Of a DNA stretch of 64,000 bases, positions 1 to 9,088 are shown one piece after another (positions within the stretch are counted from its first letter, which is position 1; every line of letters begins with the position of its first letter). Origin of the DNA: Larkinella punicea (GTDB lineage Bacteria; Bacteroidota; Bacteroidia; Cytophagales; Spirosomataceae); the NCBI RefSeq assembly GCF_003334855.1, contig NZ_QOWE01000014.1, forward strand, positions 164,662 to 228,661, in the 5' to 3' direction. The notes below the pieces were generated by a model. It saw nothing but the letters and a program-made list of their open reading frames with translations. It ran no database searches and had not been told where the DNA came from. The position numbers were made by a program, and so were the translations under genes.

Positions 1-1
1 C

Positions 2-2167
2 ACGATAACGGTGCCAACCCTGACGCTGTCTGAGGTAAGCAGCAAACTGGCCGAGGTGCAGGTGACGGCCAAAAAACCGTTTGTCGAGCAACAGATCGAC
101 CGCATGGTGATCAACGTAGCGAACAGCATCGTCGGCAGTGGAAGTTCGGCCCTGGAAGTGCTGGAAAAAACGCCGGGCGTAACGGTCGACTACCAGAACG
201 AACGACTCCAGCTCCGGGGCAAAGAGGGCGTCATCGTGCAGGTCGACGGAAAACAGACCTACCTTTCTGCCCAGGACGTCATCGCTCTCCTGCGGAGCAT
301 GTCGAGTGACAACATCGATAAAATTGAGCTGATTACGAACCCTTCGGCCCGCTACGATGCGGCTGGCAATTCGGGCATCATCAACATCCGGCTCAAGAAA
401 AACGGCAATCTGGGGACAAACGGAACCGTATCGGTTGCCGGGGGTTCGGGTCGGTTTGACCGGGAGCGGGGTAGCCTGCAACTGAATCACCGCACGCAGA
501 AGGTGAACCTCTTCGGCAATTACAGCCTGAACCGGGGCGGTAACTACTGGGATCTTCAGCTCGACCGCAACCAGCCCGACCCCAGCCCGTCGGATGCCTT
601 ACGGCGCAATCTGGTCAGCCAGTACACCCACCTGACGTTTCGGGATCTGGGGCAGAACGCCAAGGCCGGACTCGATTTTTCACCCACTACAAAAACCACC
701 ATCGGCGTCGTCTGGACGGGTTTCTGGAGCGATCACCGTGAAAAAGGACCCGCCGGAGCCACCTTCCGGCGAAGCGCGGGCGGGCCGGTTTATCTACAAA
801 TGCAGACTCATAAAACCTATGATGTGCTGAGTCAGAATCAGGTCGGTAATCTGAACCTCCAGCACACTTTCGGTGAAAAGAAAGGGCAACTAACGATGGA
901 TGTCGACCTGGGACATTTTACCCGGCAATATACCAACAGCCTGCTCACGGAAACCCTCGTTTTGACCAGCGATAGCGATGTTCAGCCCCCCGCCGGTGCG
1001 CTCCTGATTACGCAGCCGTCGACGGTGGACATCCGGACGTTCAAAGCCGACTACAACCGAACGCTGTCGAACGGCTGGAAGCTGGAAACGGGTCTGAAAA
1101 GTGCCTTCGTAAAAACCGATAACGACCTCCGCCTGAGCAGCGGCCCAGCCGGAGCCCTGGTACCGGATCCGGCCCTGTCGAACCATTTTCAGTATACCGA
1201 GCGGGTGAATGCGGGGTACATCAGCTTCTCGGGGCAGTTGGGCCGTGGCGATGGTCCGAAGACCGAAATCCAGGCGGGCCTGCGGGCGGAGCATACGCAT
1301 TCGGAAGGCAATTCGCTGACGCTGAACCAGATCGTCGCCCGTGATTACCTGAAGTGGTTCCCGAGTCTGTTCGTGTCGCGCGCGCTGTCGCCCAACCAGA
1401 CACTGACCTTTTCGTATAGCTACCGGATCGACCGGCCGAACTACCAGAATCTGAATCCGGCACGGGGGTATGTCGATCCGTATGCCTACAACCAGGGCAA
1501 TGCGTACCTGAAACCCCAGTTTACACACGCGCTGGAGGGCAAACTCAGCTTCAAAAACGGGATTTTCACCTCGCTGGGAGCCAATTACACCACCGACCTC
1601 ATGTTTTTCACCATCCACGCCACCGAAGGGAATAAGACGTACGTCACGATGGAGAATCTGGGCAGCTCGCAGGGGTACATCACCACCCTGAGCTGGCCGG
1701 TAACGGTGATGAAAGGCTGGCAACTGCAAACCAATGTGCTGGGCTACTACAACCGCTTTCGGTATAATTACGAAGGCACGATCCTGCAAATCGAGAACGT
1801 TGCGGGCCGACTGAACGGCAACAATGCCTTCACACTGGGCCACGGCTGGACGGCGGAACTCAACGGCTGGGTCAGCACCCCCGCCGTAAATGGCATCTGG
1901 ACGTCGCCCTGGCTGGGGGCGCTGGACACCGGTATTCAGAAAGCGGTTTCGTCGGATCTCAAACTGAAATTCAGCGTTCAGGATGTGTTTCATACCAACC
2001 GGTTTCGACCCAGCGTCAACACGCCGATGGCCAACCAGAAAGGCGTTTTGACCTTCGATACGCGCATCGCTTTACTCAACCTGACGTATTCATTTGGTAA
2101 CCAGCAGGTAAAAGCCGCCCGGCAACGGCGAACCGGCTCCGATGATGAAATCCGGCGGACCAATTGA
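2..2167 (+). CDS. Outer membrane beta-barrel family protein (partial, 5' end cut)
   Basis: The reading frame is open from base 2, so the gene begins left of the window. A plug-like segment comes first (an 'LAEVQVTAKKPFVEQQIDR' stretch, then 'VLEKTPGVTVD' and 'ITNPSARYDAAGNSGIINI'). A long run of alternating hydrophobic and polar strands follows and ends in 'LNLTYSFG' with a short basic tail. This layout fits the TonB-receptor-like OMP_b-brl_3 family of Bacteroidota, which usually has an N-terminal carboxypeptidase-like domain that would lie upstream here. It is an outer membrane protein; the substrate cannot be told. A short hairpin after the stop separates it from the convergent SDR gene. 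Confidence 0.85.
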   Translation, partial: TITVPTLTLSEVSSKLAEVQVTAKKPFVEQQIDRMVINVANSIVGSGSSALEVLEKTPGVTVDYQNERLQLRGKEGVIVQVDGKQTYLSAQDVIALLRSMSSDNIDKIELITNPSARYDAAGNSGIINIRLKKNGNLGTNGTVSVAGGSGRFDRERGSLQLNHRTQKVNLFGNYSLNRGGNYWDLQLDRNQPDPSPSDALRRNLVSQYTHLTFRDLGQNAKAGLDFSPTTKTTIGVVWTGFWSDHREKGPAGATFRRSAGGPVYLQMQTHKTYDVLSQNQVGNLNLQHTFGEKKGQLTMDVDLGHFTRQYTNSLLTETLVLTSDSDVQPPAGALLITQPSTVDIRTFKADYNRTLSNGWKLETGLKSAFVKTDNDLRLSSGPAGALVPDPALSNHFQYTERVNAGYISFSGQLGRGDGPKTEIQAGLRAEHTHSEGNSLTLNQIVARDYLKWFPSLFVSRALSPNQTLTFSYSYRIDRPNYQNLNPARGYVDPYAYNQGNAYLKPQFTHALEGKLSFKNGIFTSLGANYTTDLMFFTIHATEGNKTYVTMENLGSSQGYITTLSWPVTVMKGWQLQTNVLGYYNRFRYNYEGTILQIENVAGRLNGNNAFTLGHGWTAELNGWVSTPAVNGIWTSPWLGALDTGIQKAVSSDLKLKFSVQDVFHTNRFRPSVNTPMANQKGVLTFDTRIALLNLTYSFGNQQVKAARQRRTGSDDEIRRTN

Positions 2168-2168
2168 C

Positions 2169-2186
2169 AAACCGTTTTTTCGGTTT
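2169..2186. terminator. Short hairpin between convergent genes
   Basis: AAACCG and CGGTTT flank a six-T loop immediately after the stop of the barrel gene and before the stop of the SDR gene. It is a small stem, so it is a weak terminator candidate for either direction. Confidence 0.35.
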
Positions 2187-2188
2187 CT

Positions 2189-2875
2189 CTAGGCCTTGTT
2201 GTACACTTTCAAAACCGATTCGCGCAGCATCTTTCCGGCGCCAAAGGCCACAAAATCAATCAGTTCGGCGATATCCTCGGGCTTTACCCAGTTGGCCGGA
2301 TCGGCGTCGGGCATGGCTTTGCGGTTGGTCGGCGTGTCGATGGTGCTCGGTACCAAAACCGTCGAAATAATATTTTTGTCTTTGCCGGCGGCATTGAGAA
2401 TTTCGGACAACTGGATAACCAGCGATTTCGAGAGTGCATAGGCCACCATGCTCTTCCCGGCCGACGGAACCAGGGCCGGGCGGGCACCAATCAGCACAAA
2501 CCGTCCGCCCTTCGCCTGTTGGCTCATCTGCTCAAAAACCGGGCGGGCCACCTGGTAGGTCGTCTGAAAATTCAGCCGGAACAGGTGGTCGATGGCGGCA
2601 AAATCGGTATCGGTGATCGACCCCATCGCAAAACCGCCCACCAGCAGGATGGCCGCATCAATGCCACCGTGTTCGGCCACCACCTTCTGAACCAGAGCCT
2701 GACAACCCGCTTCGTCGGTCAGGTCAAGCTCGTGCGTCACCAGATTGGGCTGCGCATCGAGCGTATGTCCACCCGGTTCGAGGGTGGCAATAACGGTATG
2801 GCCGCTGTTCAGCAACTGTTGGGTAATGGAGCGGCCCAGACCACCGGCTCCTCCGGTCAATAATACGGTTGACAT
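2189..2875 (-). CDS. SDR family oxidoreductase
   Basis: This is a 228-residue short-chain dehydrogenase/reductase. The N-terminal nucleotide-binding motif TGGAGGLG is at residues 7-14, and the catalytic YxxxK is visible as YALSK in the second half. The fold is classical-SDR length with a single Rossmann domain and no signal peptide, so it is cytoplasmic. It is likely NAD(P)(H)-dependent; the substrate is unknown. It is a single gene convergent with the outer membrane barrel gene and divergent from the sugar dehydrogenase gene, with about 110 bases between the two start codons for both promoters. Confidence 0.88.
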   Translation of the reverse strand: MSTVLLTGGAGGLGRSITQQLLNSGHTVIATLEPGGHTLDAQPNLVTHELDLTDEAGCQALVQKVVAEHGGIDAAILLVGGFAMGSITDTDFAAIDHLFRLNFQTTYQVARPVFEQMSQQAKGGRFVLIGARPALVPSAGKSMVAYALSKSLVIQLSEILNAAGKDKNIISTVLVPSTIDTPTNRKAMPDADPANWVKPEDIAELIDFVAFGAGKMLRESVLKVYNKA

Positions 2876-2988
2876 AGGGTGTTGTGTTGATCAGGCTAAA
2901 AATCAAATGTAAGGAATGGAACGGGCCTATACCAAAACAAAACCGGATTGAATTACATTTGAATAAATGAGTCGTCCCTAAACACGCT

Positions 2989-5607
2989 ATGAAAATAGTC
3001 CGTCTTTTTTTGCCACTGATCCTGGTTGGTGTGTTATCGGTTGCTTTTCGGCAGGACCGCCCGACCGAAGTGCCCGACGAACACCGGTTTCGGAAAGTGG
3101 AACTCACCGGCAACCTCCGCGACCTGATCGAACTGGACATTGCCCCGAATGGCGATGTGTACTACATTGGTCACCGTGGTGAACTGTATGTTCACCGGAT
3201 TGCCACCAAAGAGAATAAACAGATTGGCAAAATCGACCCGCAACCGTCGGAAGCCACGCTACAGGCCATTGCGCTCGATCCGGGATTTATGCAAAACCGT
3301 CACCTGTATTTGTACTATGCCCCGAAAACCCGCAAGAACGTCAACGTGCTGTCGCGCTTCACGCTCCGGGGAGATTCGCTCGATCTAAGTTCGGAAAAGA
3401 TGATGCTGGAAGTGCCCGATTCGTGGGAATGCTGCCACTCGGGCGGGGGCATGACGTTCGATCAACACGGAAATCTGTACCTGACCACCGGCGACAACAC
3501 CAATCCGTTCGGCACCAATTTTGCCCCGCTCGACGAACGGCCCGGCCGGGAAATCTTCGATGCCCAGCGTTCGGCGGGCAATACGCACGATTTGCGCGGG
3601 AAGATTCTCCGGATTCATCCCGAACCCGACGGCACCTACACCATTCCGAAAAGCAATCTGTTTGCCGATTCCAAAGACACGCTGACCCGGCCCGAAATTT
3701 ACGTCATGGGCTGCCGGAATCCGTTCAAAGTGACCGTCGATCAGGACACGGATTTTGTGTACTGGAGCGAAATTGGCCCCGATGCCAGTGATACGGAGTC
3801 GCGCGGCCCCCGGGGCTACGACGAACTGAATCAGGCCCGCAAAGCGGGTAACCACGGCTGGCCGTTGTTTATCGGCAACAACGAACCGTATGCCAAGGTG
3901 GATTTTACGAAAGATTCCGTCCTGTTTCAGTTTGATCCGCAACATCCCATCAACACCTCGGTGAACAACACCGGTTTGCGGGATTTGCCCCCGGCCCAGC
4001 CGGCTTTTCTGGCGTATCCCTACGATGTATCGACCGAACACCCGGAATTAGGCTCCGGTGGGCGAACGCTGGTGGCCGGACCGATTTACTATTTTGACCC
4101 GAAAAACCCCTCCCCCATCAAATTCCCGGCCTATTTTGACCGGAAATTGTTTTTGGGGGAATGGATGCGGAACTGGATAAAAACCGTGTCGTTCGATGAG
4201 CAGAAAAACCTGAAAGCCATCGAATCGTTCATGCCTTCCACGGCCTTCCGCAAACCGATTGCCATGCGATTCGGACCGGATGGAGCCCTCTACCTCATCG
4301 AATTTGGGGCCTTGTGGGGTGGAAACAGCGATTCGCGCCTGGTCCGGATTGAATACATTGCCGGAAACCGTCCGCCGGTGGCGAAGCTGGAAAAAACGAC
4401 CGAAGCCGGGGCCGTCCCGCTGCCGGTTCAGTTTTCGGCCAAAAACTCGCTGGACTACGACAAAAACGACCAACTCACCTACCGCTGGTTCATCAACGGA
4501 AAACCGCTCAGCCAGACGGCCGCCGACCTTTCCTACACCTTTCGGCAACCGGGAAATTACCGTGTCAAACTGGTGGTCAGCGACCGGGCGGGGCTGCGTT
4601 CGGAAACCGAAACGGTGGTGAGTGCGGGCAATAATCCGCCCAAAGTAACGATTGAACTGGCCGAACCGGGGCGGCTGTATGGCCCGGCGGTTTCGTACCG
4701 GACGAAGGTGGAAGATGCGGAAGATGGCCGCGTCGATCCGGCCCGGATTCAGGTGAAACTGACGTATCTACCCACCCGAAAAACCGTTTCGCTTTCGGAG
4801 AAAGGCGAGCTGAAATTGCCCAACCAACGTGGCTACACCTGGATCGAGGAGAACGACTGCAAAGCCTGCCACGCCCTGAATGACAAATCCGTCGGGCCGA
4901 GTTTTAGGGAGATTGCCGTGAAATACCAGCCGAAAAAAGCCGATCCGACGCTCATCGAGCAACTCAGCAAGAAGATTCTGAAAGGTGGTTCCGGCGTGTG
5001 GGGGCCGACCAACATGAGCGCCCACCCGCAGCTTTCGGATGAGGTAACCTCCGAAATGGTGCGCTATATCCTGTCGTTATCAGACGAAAAAACCGAGAAA
5101 AAAGTACCCGCCGAAGGCAAATTTTCCACCGATCCGACCGCTCAGGGGACGTATGTACTGACGGCTACCTACACCGACAAAGGGAATAAAACCGCCCGCC
5201 CGCTAACCCGCCAGTCGACGGTGGTGCTGCGCCCGCCCGTGCTGACGGCCCAGGATTTTGATGCACATTATGAACTTCAACGCAGTGATATTCTGTACGA
5301 TATTCACAAAGCGGGCTGGGTGATGATGCGCCAATTCGACCTCACCGGCATTCACGCCATCGACTTTACCCTCGCCACCGAAACCAAAGGCACCAGCATC
5401 GAAGTCCGGATTGACAGCCCTTCCGGTGAGTTAGTGGGCGAAATGGATGCACCCGCCAACGGAAAGCGGAGAGTGTGGGTGGAGAAAACCCTGCCCATCA
5501 AACCGGTAACGGGTGAACACGATATCTATATTGTTTTCCGTAACCGCCTGACCGTCGTTGACCTGATGGAAGTGAAAGAAGTTCGGTTCAGGAAGGATAT
5601 ACCGTAA
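2989..5607 (+). CDS. PQQ-dependent sugar dehydrogenase-like protein with PKD, cytochrome c and C-terminal sugar-binding-like region
   Basis: An 872-residue exported protein. A hydrophobic signal segment (about residues 4-20) is followed by a glucose/sorbosone dehydrogenase beta-propeller to about residue 455 (motifs 'DIAPNGDVYYIGHRGELYV', 'GNLYLTTGDN'). Next come a PKD-like Ig domain (about 460-550), a monohaem cytochrome c with CKACH at residues 624-628 and a likely distal Met at 676 (NMSAHP), and a C-terminal beta-sandwich resembling CBM6. The family oxidises sugars and passes electrons to the attached haem, so this is probably a periplasmic or surface redox enzyme. Its 3' end overlaps the convergent oxidoreductase gene by 20 bases. 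Confidence 0.85.
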   Translation: MKIVRLFLPLILVGVLSVAFRQDRPTEVPDEHRFRKVELTGNLRDLIELDIAPNGDVYYIGHRGELYVHRIATKENKQIGKIDPQPSEATLQAIALDPGFMQNRHLYLYYAPKTRKNVNVLSRFTLRGDSLDLSSEKMMLEVPDSWECCHSGGGMTFDQHGNLYLTTGDNTNPFGTNFAPLDERPGREIFDAQRSAGNTHDLRGKILRIHPEPDGTYTIPKSNLFADSKDTLTRPEIYVMGCRNPFKVTVDQDTDFVYWSEIGPDASDTESRGPRGYDELNQARKAGNHGWPLFIGNNEPYAKVDFTKDSVLFQFDPQHPINTSVNNTGLRDLPPAQPAFLAYPYDVSTEHPELGSGGRTLVAGPIYYFDPKNPSPIKFPAYFDRKLFLGEWMRNWIKTVSFDEQKNLKAIESFMPSTAFRKPIAMRFGPDGALYLIEFGALWGGNSDSRLVRIEYIAGNRPPVAKLEKTTEAGAVPLPVQFSAKNSLDYDKNDQLTYRWFINGKPLSQTAADLSYTFRQPGNYRVKLVVSDRAGLRSETETVVSAGNNPPKVTIELAEPGRLYGPAVSYRTKVEDAEDGRVDPARIQVKLTYLPTRKTVSLSEKGELKLPNQRGYTWIEENDCKACHALNDKSVGPSFREIAVKYQPKKADPTLIEQLSKKILKGGSGVWGPTNMSAHPQLSDEVTSEMVRYILSLSDEKTEKKVPAEGKFSTDPTAQGTYVLTATYTDKGNKTARPLTRQSTVVLRPPVLTAQDFDAHYELQRSDILYDIHKAGWVMMRQFDLTGIHAIDFTLATETKGTSIEVRIDSPSGELVGEMDAPANGKRRVWVEKTLPIKPVTGEHDIYIVFRNRLTVVDLMEVKEVRFRKDIP

Positions 5608-7870
5608 TCACAATCGACTTCGACGTGGGCGTCAGGCTCCCTTCGGCGTATTGGTCAATGGGTAGCAGCACGTTGGTTTCCGGAAAATAAGCCGCCGTAC
5701 AACCGCGCGGAATGTTGTAAGGAACCACGATAAACCGCTCGGCGGTGCGGATTTTTCCGTCATACCGGCTTTGCAGATTCACGACCTGCTGCGGTTTCAA
5801 ACCCCGGTTTGCGATGTCGTCGGCGTGCATGAACACCACGCGCCGTTCGTTGTGAATGCCCCGGTAGCGATCATCCCGGCCATACACCGTCGTGTTGAAC
5901 TGGTCGTGGCTGCGGATCGTCATCAGCAGCAGTTCGTCGGGTTGCAGCGCGATTTGACTGGGGACATTGATGGAGAAGTGCGCCTTGCCGTCTTTGGTCG
6001 GAAACTTCCGTTCGCGGGGGCCGTTGGGCAGGTAAAAACCGCCCGGTTTCCGGACACGCTCGTTGTAATTGTCAAAACCGGGAACAACTTGCTCGATCAG
6101 GTCGCGGATATAATCGTAATTGGTAATCGCTTTGTCCCAATCAATGGTGTTCGGGCGGTTTTGGAAAACCGCCTTGGCCAGTTCAGCCACAATTGCCGGT
6201 TCACTTTTCAGGTGTTTCGAAACCGGTTCCAGTGTGCCATGCGACTGCTGCACCACGCCGGTGGTGGCTTCGGTCGTCACAAATTGATCACCCGAAGCCT
6301 GCGCATCCCGGTCGGAACGCGCCAGACACGGCAGGATCAAGGCCGTTTCGCCATGAATCAAGTGACTGCGGTTCAGCTTGGTAGACACCTGAACGGTGAG
6401 TCGGCAGCGTTGCAGAGCCTCGGCGGTGTAATCGGTATCGGAAACCGCCATCAGGAAATTGCCGCCCATCCCGAAAAACACTTTGGCGTCTCCTTCGTGC
6501 ATGGCTTTCACCGCTTCGACTACGCTAAAACCGTGCTCGCGCGGGGGTTCAAACCCGAAGACGGTTTTCAGTTTGTCCAGAAACTCCGGTTTCGGACGTT
6601 CCCAGATGCCCATTGTCCGGTCGCCCTGCACGTTGCTGTGCCCGCGAATGGGAGCCGCCCCTCCGCCTTCGATGCCAATGCTGCCCTTGAGCAACAGCAC
6701 ATTGATCACTTCGTTGATCGTCTGGACGGAATTGCGGTGTTGCGTCAACCCCATCGCCCAGCAGATGATGATCTTCTTTTTATGTTTGAGTATATCGACC
6801 GTCTGCTGAATCTCCGCCAGCGACAACCCGGTCTGGCCCACCAACTCGCTCAGTTCGTAGTGTTCCAGACTACTGGTAAACGCCTGGTAATCTGCCGTAT
6901 ACTTTTCAATAAAAGCATGATCAATGACTTTGCCCGGTGTTTTCTTCTCCTCTTCCAGCAGCAGTTTACAGATGGCTTTCAGGAAAGCCAGGTCGGAGTT
7001 GATCCGGATTTGCAGGTAGAGATCGGTCAGTTTTTGTCCGCCCAGCACCATATCGCGAACACTCTGTGGAAACTGGAAGGCCAGCAAACCGGTTTCCACC
7101 AGCGGATTAACGGCGATGATGGTGGCGCCGTTGCGCTTGGCCTGTTCGAGGGGCGTCAACATTCGCGGGGCGTTGGTGCCGGGATTTTGACCCATGATCA
7201 TGATCACCTCCGCTTTTTCCAGGTCTTCGTAGACAATCGACGCCTTGCCCAGCCCGAGGGTTTCGGCCAGCGCAACGGAGGTCGATTCGTGGCACATGTT
7301 GGAACAATCCGGCATGTTGTTCGTGCCATATTGCCGGACAAACAACTGATACAGAAAGGCCGCTTCGTTGCTGGTTCGTCCCGACGTATAAAAAACCGCT
7401 TCGTCCGGCGAACCGAGCGCGTTCAGGTGGTCGGCAATGAGTTGAAAGGCATCGTTCCAGGCAATGGGTTCGTAGTGTGTCTGCCCTTTCCGAATCACCA
7501 GCGGCTGCGTCAACCGCCCCTGCTGACCAAGCCAGAAATCGTCTTTTTGCAGCAAGTCAGCCACCGAATACCGCTGAAACAGAACCGGCGACGCCGTGTG
7601 TTTCGTCATCACTTCATCGGCGACGGCTTTGGCACCGTTCTCACAATACTCCGCAATCGATGAGCGGTGGTCGTCGGGATCGGGCCAGGCGCAACTCGGG
7701 CAATCGTAGCCGTCTTTCTGATTAAGCTGATACAGGGCTTTCCAGCCGCGCACCAGTTCCGTCTGGCGGAAAACGTGTTGAAATGAAACCGTAACGGCGG
7801 TCAGCCCGGCGGCAGTTTCTTTCGGTTTGGTAATTTTCAGATTCGTTAAGGTATCAGGAGCAAGTTTCAT
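5588..7870 (-). CDS. FdhF/YdeP family molybdopterin oxidoreductase
   Basis: A 760-residue protein of the formate-dehydrogenase-like molybdopterin family. Seen: an N-terminal cysteine-bearing region ('CPSCAWPDPDD'), 'IIMGQNPGTNAPR'-type and 'GHSNVQGDRTMG' segments typical of the YdeP/FdhF branch, and a C-terminal dinucleotide-binding domain with 'IRSHDQFNTTVYG'. Family knowledge: it binds bis-MGD and is often linked to acid or oxidative stress rather than proven formate oxidation. The sulfurtransferase gene fdhD, needed to activate such enzymes, lies directly upstream on the same strand, so the two probably form one unit. No twin-arginine signal is visible; it is probably cytoplasmic. Confidence 0.9.
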   Translation of the reverse strand: MKLAPDTLTNLKITKPKETAAGLTAVTVSFQHVFRQTELVRGWKALYQLNQKDGYDCPSCAWPDPDDHRSSIAEYCENGAKAVADEVMTKHTASPVLFQRYSVADLLQKDDFWLGQQGRLTQPLVIRKGQTHYEPIAWNDAFQLIADHLNALGSPDEAVFYTSGRTSNEAAFLYQLFVRQYGTNNMPDCSNMCHESTSVALAETLGLGKASIVYEDLEKAEVIMIMGQNPGTNAPRMLTPLEQAKRNGATIIAVNPLVETGLLAFQFPQSVRDMVLGGQKLTDLYLQIRINSDLAFLKAICKLLLEEEKKTPGKVIDHAFIEKYTADYQAFTSSLEHYELSELVGQTGLSLAEIQQTVDILKHKKKIIICWAMGLTQHRNSVQTINEVINVLLLKGSIGIEGGGAAPIRGHSNVQGDRTMGIWERPKPEFLDKLKTVFGFEPPREHGFSVVEAVKAMHEGDAKVFFGMGGNFLMAVSDTDYTAEALQRCRLTVQVSTKLNRSHLIHGETALILPCLARSDRDAQASGDQFVTTEATTGVVQQSHGTLEPVSKHLKSEPAIVAELAKAVFQNRPNTIDWDKAITNYDYIRDLIEQVVPGFDNYNERVRKPGGFYLPNGPRERKFPTKDGKAHFSINVPSQIALQPDELLLMTIRSHDQFNTTVYGRDDRYRGIHNERRVVFMHADDIANRGLKPQQVVNLQSRYDGKIRTAERFIVVPYNIPRGCTAAYFPETNVLLPIDQYAEGSLTPTSKSIVITVYPS

Positions 7871-7887
7871 GATTTATTCTGTTACCG

Positions 7888-8017
7888 CCCTGTCAGCGGT
7901 CGAAGACCCTGACAGCGGCAAATAGGTGATAACTACAACTATGGGGCTTTCATTACAGTTTTTAACCAAACCGCTGTCAGGATCTTCGACCGTAACGACG
8001 GCCCGGCGCTGACAGGG
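7888..8017. repeat. Imperfect long inverted repeat between fdhD and the FdhF-like gene
   Basis: The left arm (7888-7918) and right arm (7971-8017) share the blocks CCCTGTCAGCG and GGTCGAAGA.CCTGACAGCGG in opposite orientation. The right arm carries about 15 extra bases in the middle. The loop is about 50 bases. It sits exactly between two co-directional genes, so it could attenuate or process their joint transcript. It belongs to a wider set of long intergenic palindromes in this chromosome. Confidence 0.75.
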
Positions 8018-8833
8018 TTAATTATATTGATTAAACCGGTTTTCCCGGACAAAACCGAGCAGCGTCATCCCGGCTTCGTTCGCCAGTTCCACCGCCAGAC
8101 TCGACGGCGCGCCCACAGCGGCCAGCAGCGGAACACCCGCCATCCAGCATTTCTGCACCAGTTCGAACGCAACGCGACCACTGACCATCACCCCAAACCG
8201 GCTCAGCGGCAACCAACCCTGCCAGAAAGCCGCGCCAATGAGTTTGTCCAGCGCGTTGTGCCGCCCGATGTCTTCCCGAACCAGCCGCAACTGCCCGGTT
8301 TCGTCGAACAAAGCCGCTGCGTGTAGTCCTCCCGTGTAAGCAAACGTCCGCTGGGCAGCCCGCAGTTTTTCCGGTAAGGTATGGATGATTTCCGAATCGA
8401 CCGCAAAATTGCCGGAAAGCGGTTTTTGACAAACGCTTTGCACGGCTTCAATGGACGTTTTTCCGCAAATCCCGCAACTGGAAGCCGTATAACTGTGTCG
8501 TTCGAGCCGCTGCCAGTCGATTTTAACGTCCGGCTGTAGTTCAACGCGCAGGACATTGCCTTTTTTCTCCGAATCGGTAACACAATGTCGAACGGAAATG
8601 ATTTGGGAAGGTGTAGAAAGTATATTTTCAGTAAATAAAAAACCCAGGGCCAGTTCTTCATCGTGGCCCGGCGTCCGCATCGTCACGGCCACACTGCGTT
8701 GCTGACGGTCGTCGGCAGGTCCGAAACCCAGGCGAATTTCCAGCGGTTCTTCCACTGCCAGCAAATCGCTGTGCTCCTGAGGTTCATGGCTTTGACTGAT
8801 TTTCTGAATGGTTACGGGTGTTACGGCCAACAT
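8018..8833 (-). CDS. fdhD: Formate dehydrogenase accessory sulfurtransferase FdhD
   Basis: 271 residues. The family hallmark CxxC is present in 'SSCGICGKTS' about midway, followed by 'AYTGGLHAAALFDETGQL', 'REDIGRHNALDKLIG' and the C-terminal 'SGRVAFELVQKC' block, all diagnostic of FdhD. FdhD moves sulfur from IscS to the bis-MGD cofactor of formate-dehydrogenase-type enzymes in the cytoplasm. The likely client is the FdhF/YdeP-like oxidoreductase immediately downstream. A 256-base gap separates the start from the divergent rhamnose operon. Confidence 0.95.
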   Translation of the reverse strand: MLAVTPVTIQKISQSHEPQEHSDLLAVEEPLEIRLGFGPADDRQQRSVAVTMRTPGHDEELALGFLFTENILSTPSQIISVRHCVTDSEKKGNVLRVELQPDVKIDWQRLERHSYTASSCGICGKTSIEAVQSVCQKPLSGNFAVDSEIIHTLPEKLRAAQRTFAYTGGLHAAALFDETGQLRLVREDIGRHNALDKLIGAAFWQGWLPLSRFGVMVSGRVAFELVQKCWMAGVPLLAAVGAPSSLAVELANEAGMTLLGFVRENRFNQYN

Positions 8834-8995
8834 ACGGTTTTATATTCTTTATTTAAAAAACCCAATTAACAGAAAAGAGTTTAAACGCGCTAAATTGGCG
8901 GATTGTCGTCTCAAAAGCCTGGGTTGACAGACAGAAAATTCATTTTTCAGGCACAAAATAGGACAGTACATGAAAGTAAGGCTGTCGGAAGCGTT

Positions 8996-9003
8996 TATCT
9001 TTG
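8996..9003 (+). promoter_or_regulatory. Candidate -7 box of the rhamnose operon
   Basis: TATCTTTG matches the Bacteroidota -7 consensus TAnnTTTG and lies 85 bases before the aldolase start. No clear TTTG-type -33 box was found at the usual distance, so the call is tentative. Confidence 0.35.
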
Positions 9004-9088
9004 GGTATAATTTGGTTAAAACCGCTTTTTAGTACAGAATTAAGGCTCTGAAGTTTCAATCGCGTCGGCGTTCCGACATCAATTCGAT

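Noticed and set aside
890..1993. 367-residue minus-strand open frame in the outer membrane barrel gene
   Set aside because: Antisense shadow; the plus-strand barrel is well supported.
5771..7663. 630-residue plus-strand open frame opposite the FdhF-like gene
   Set aside because: It is the antisense shadow of a clearly recognised molybdopterin oxidoreductase gene and has no family features.
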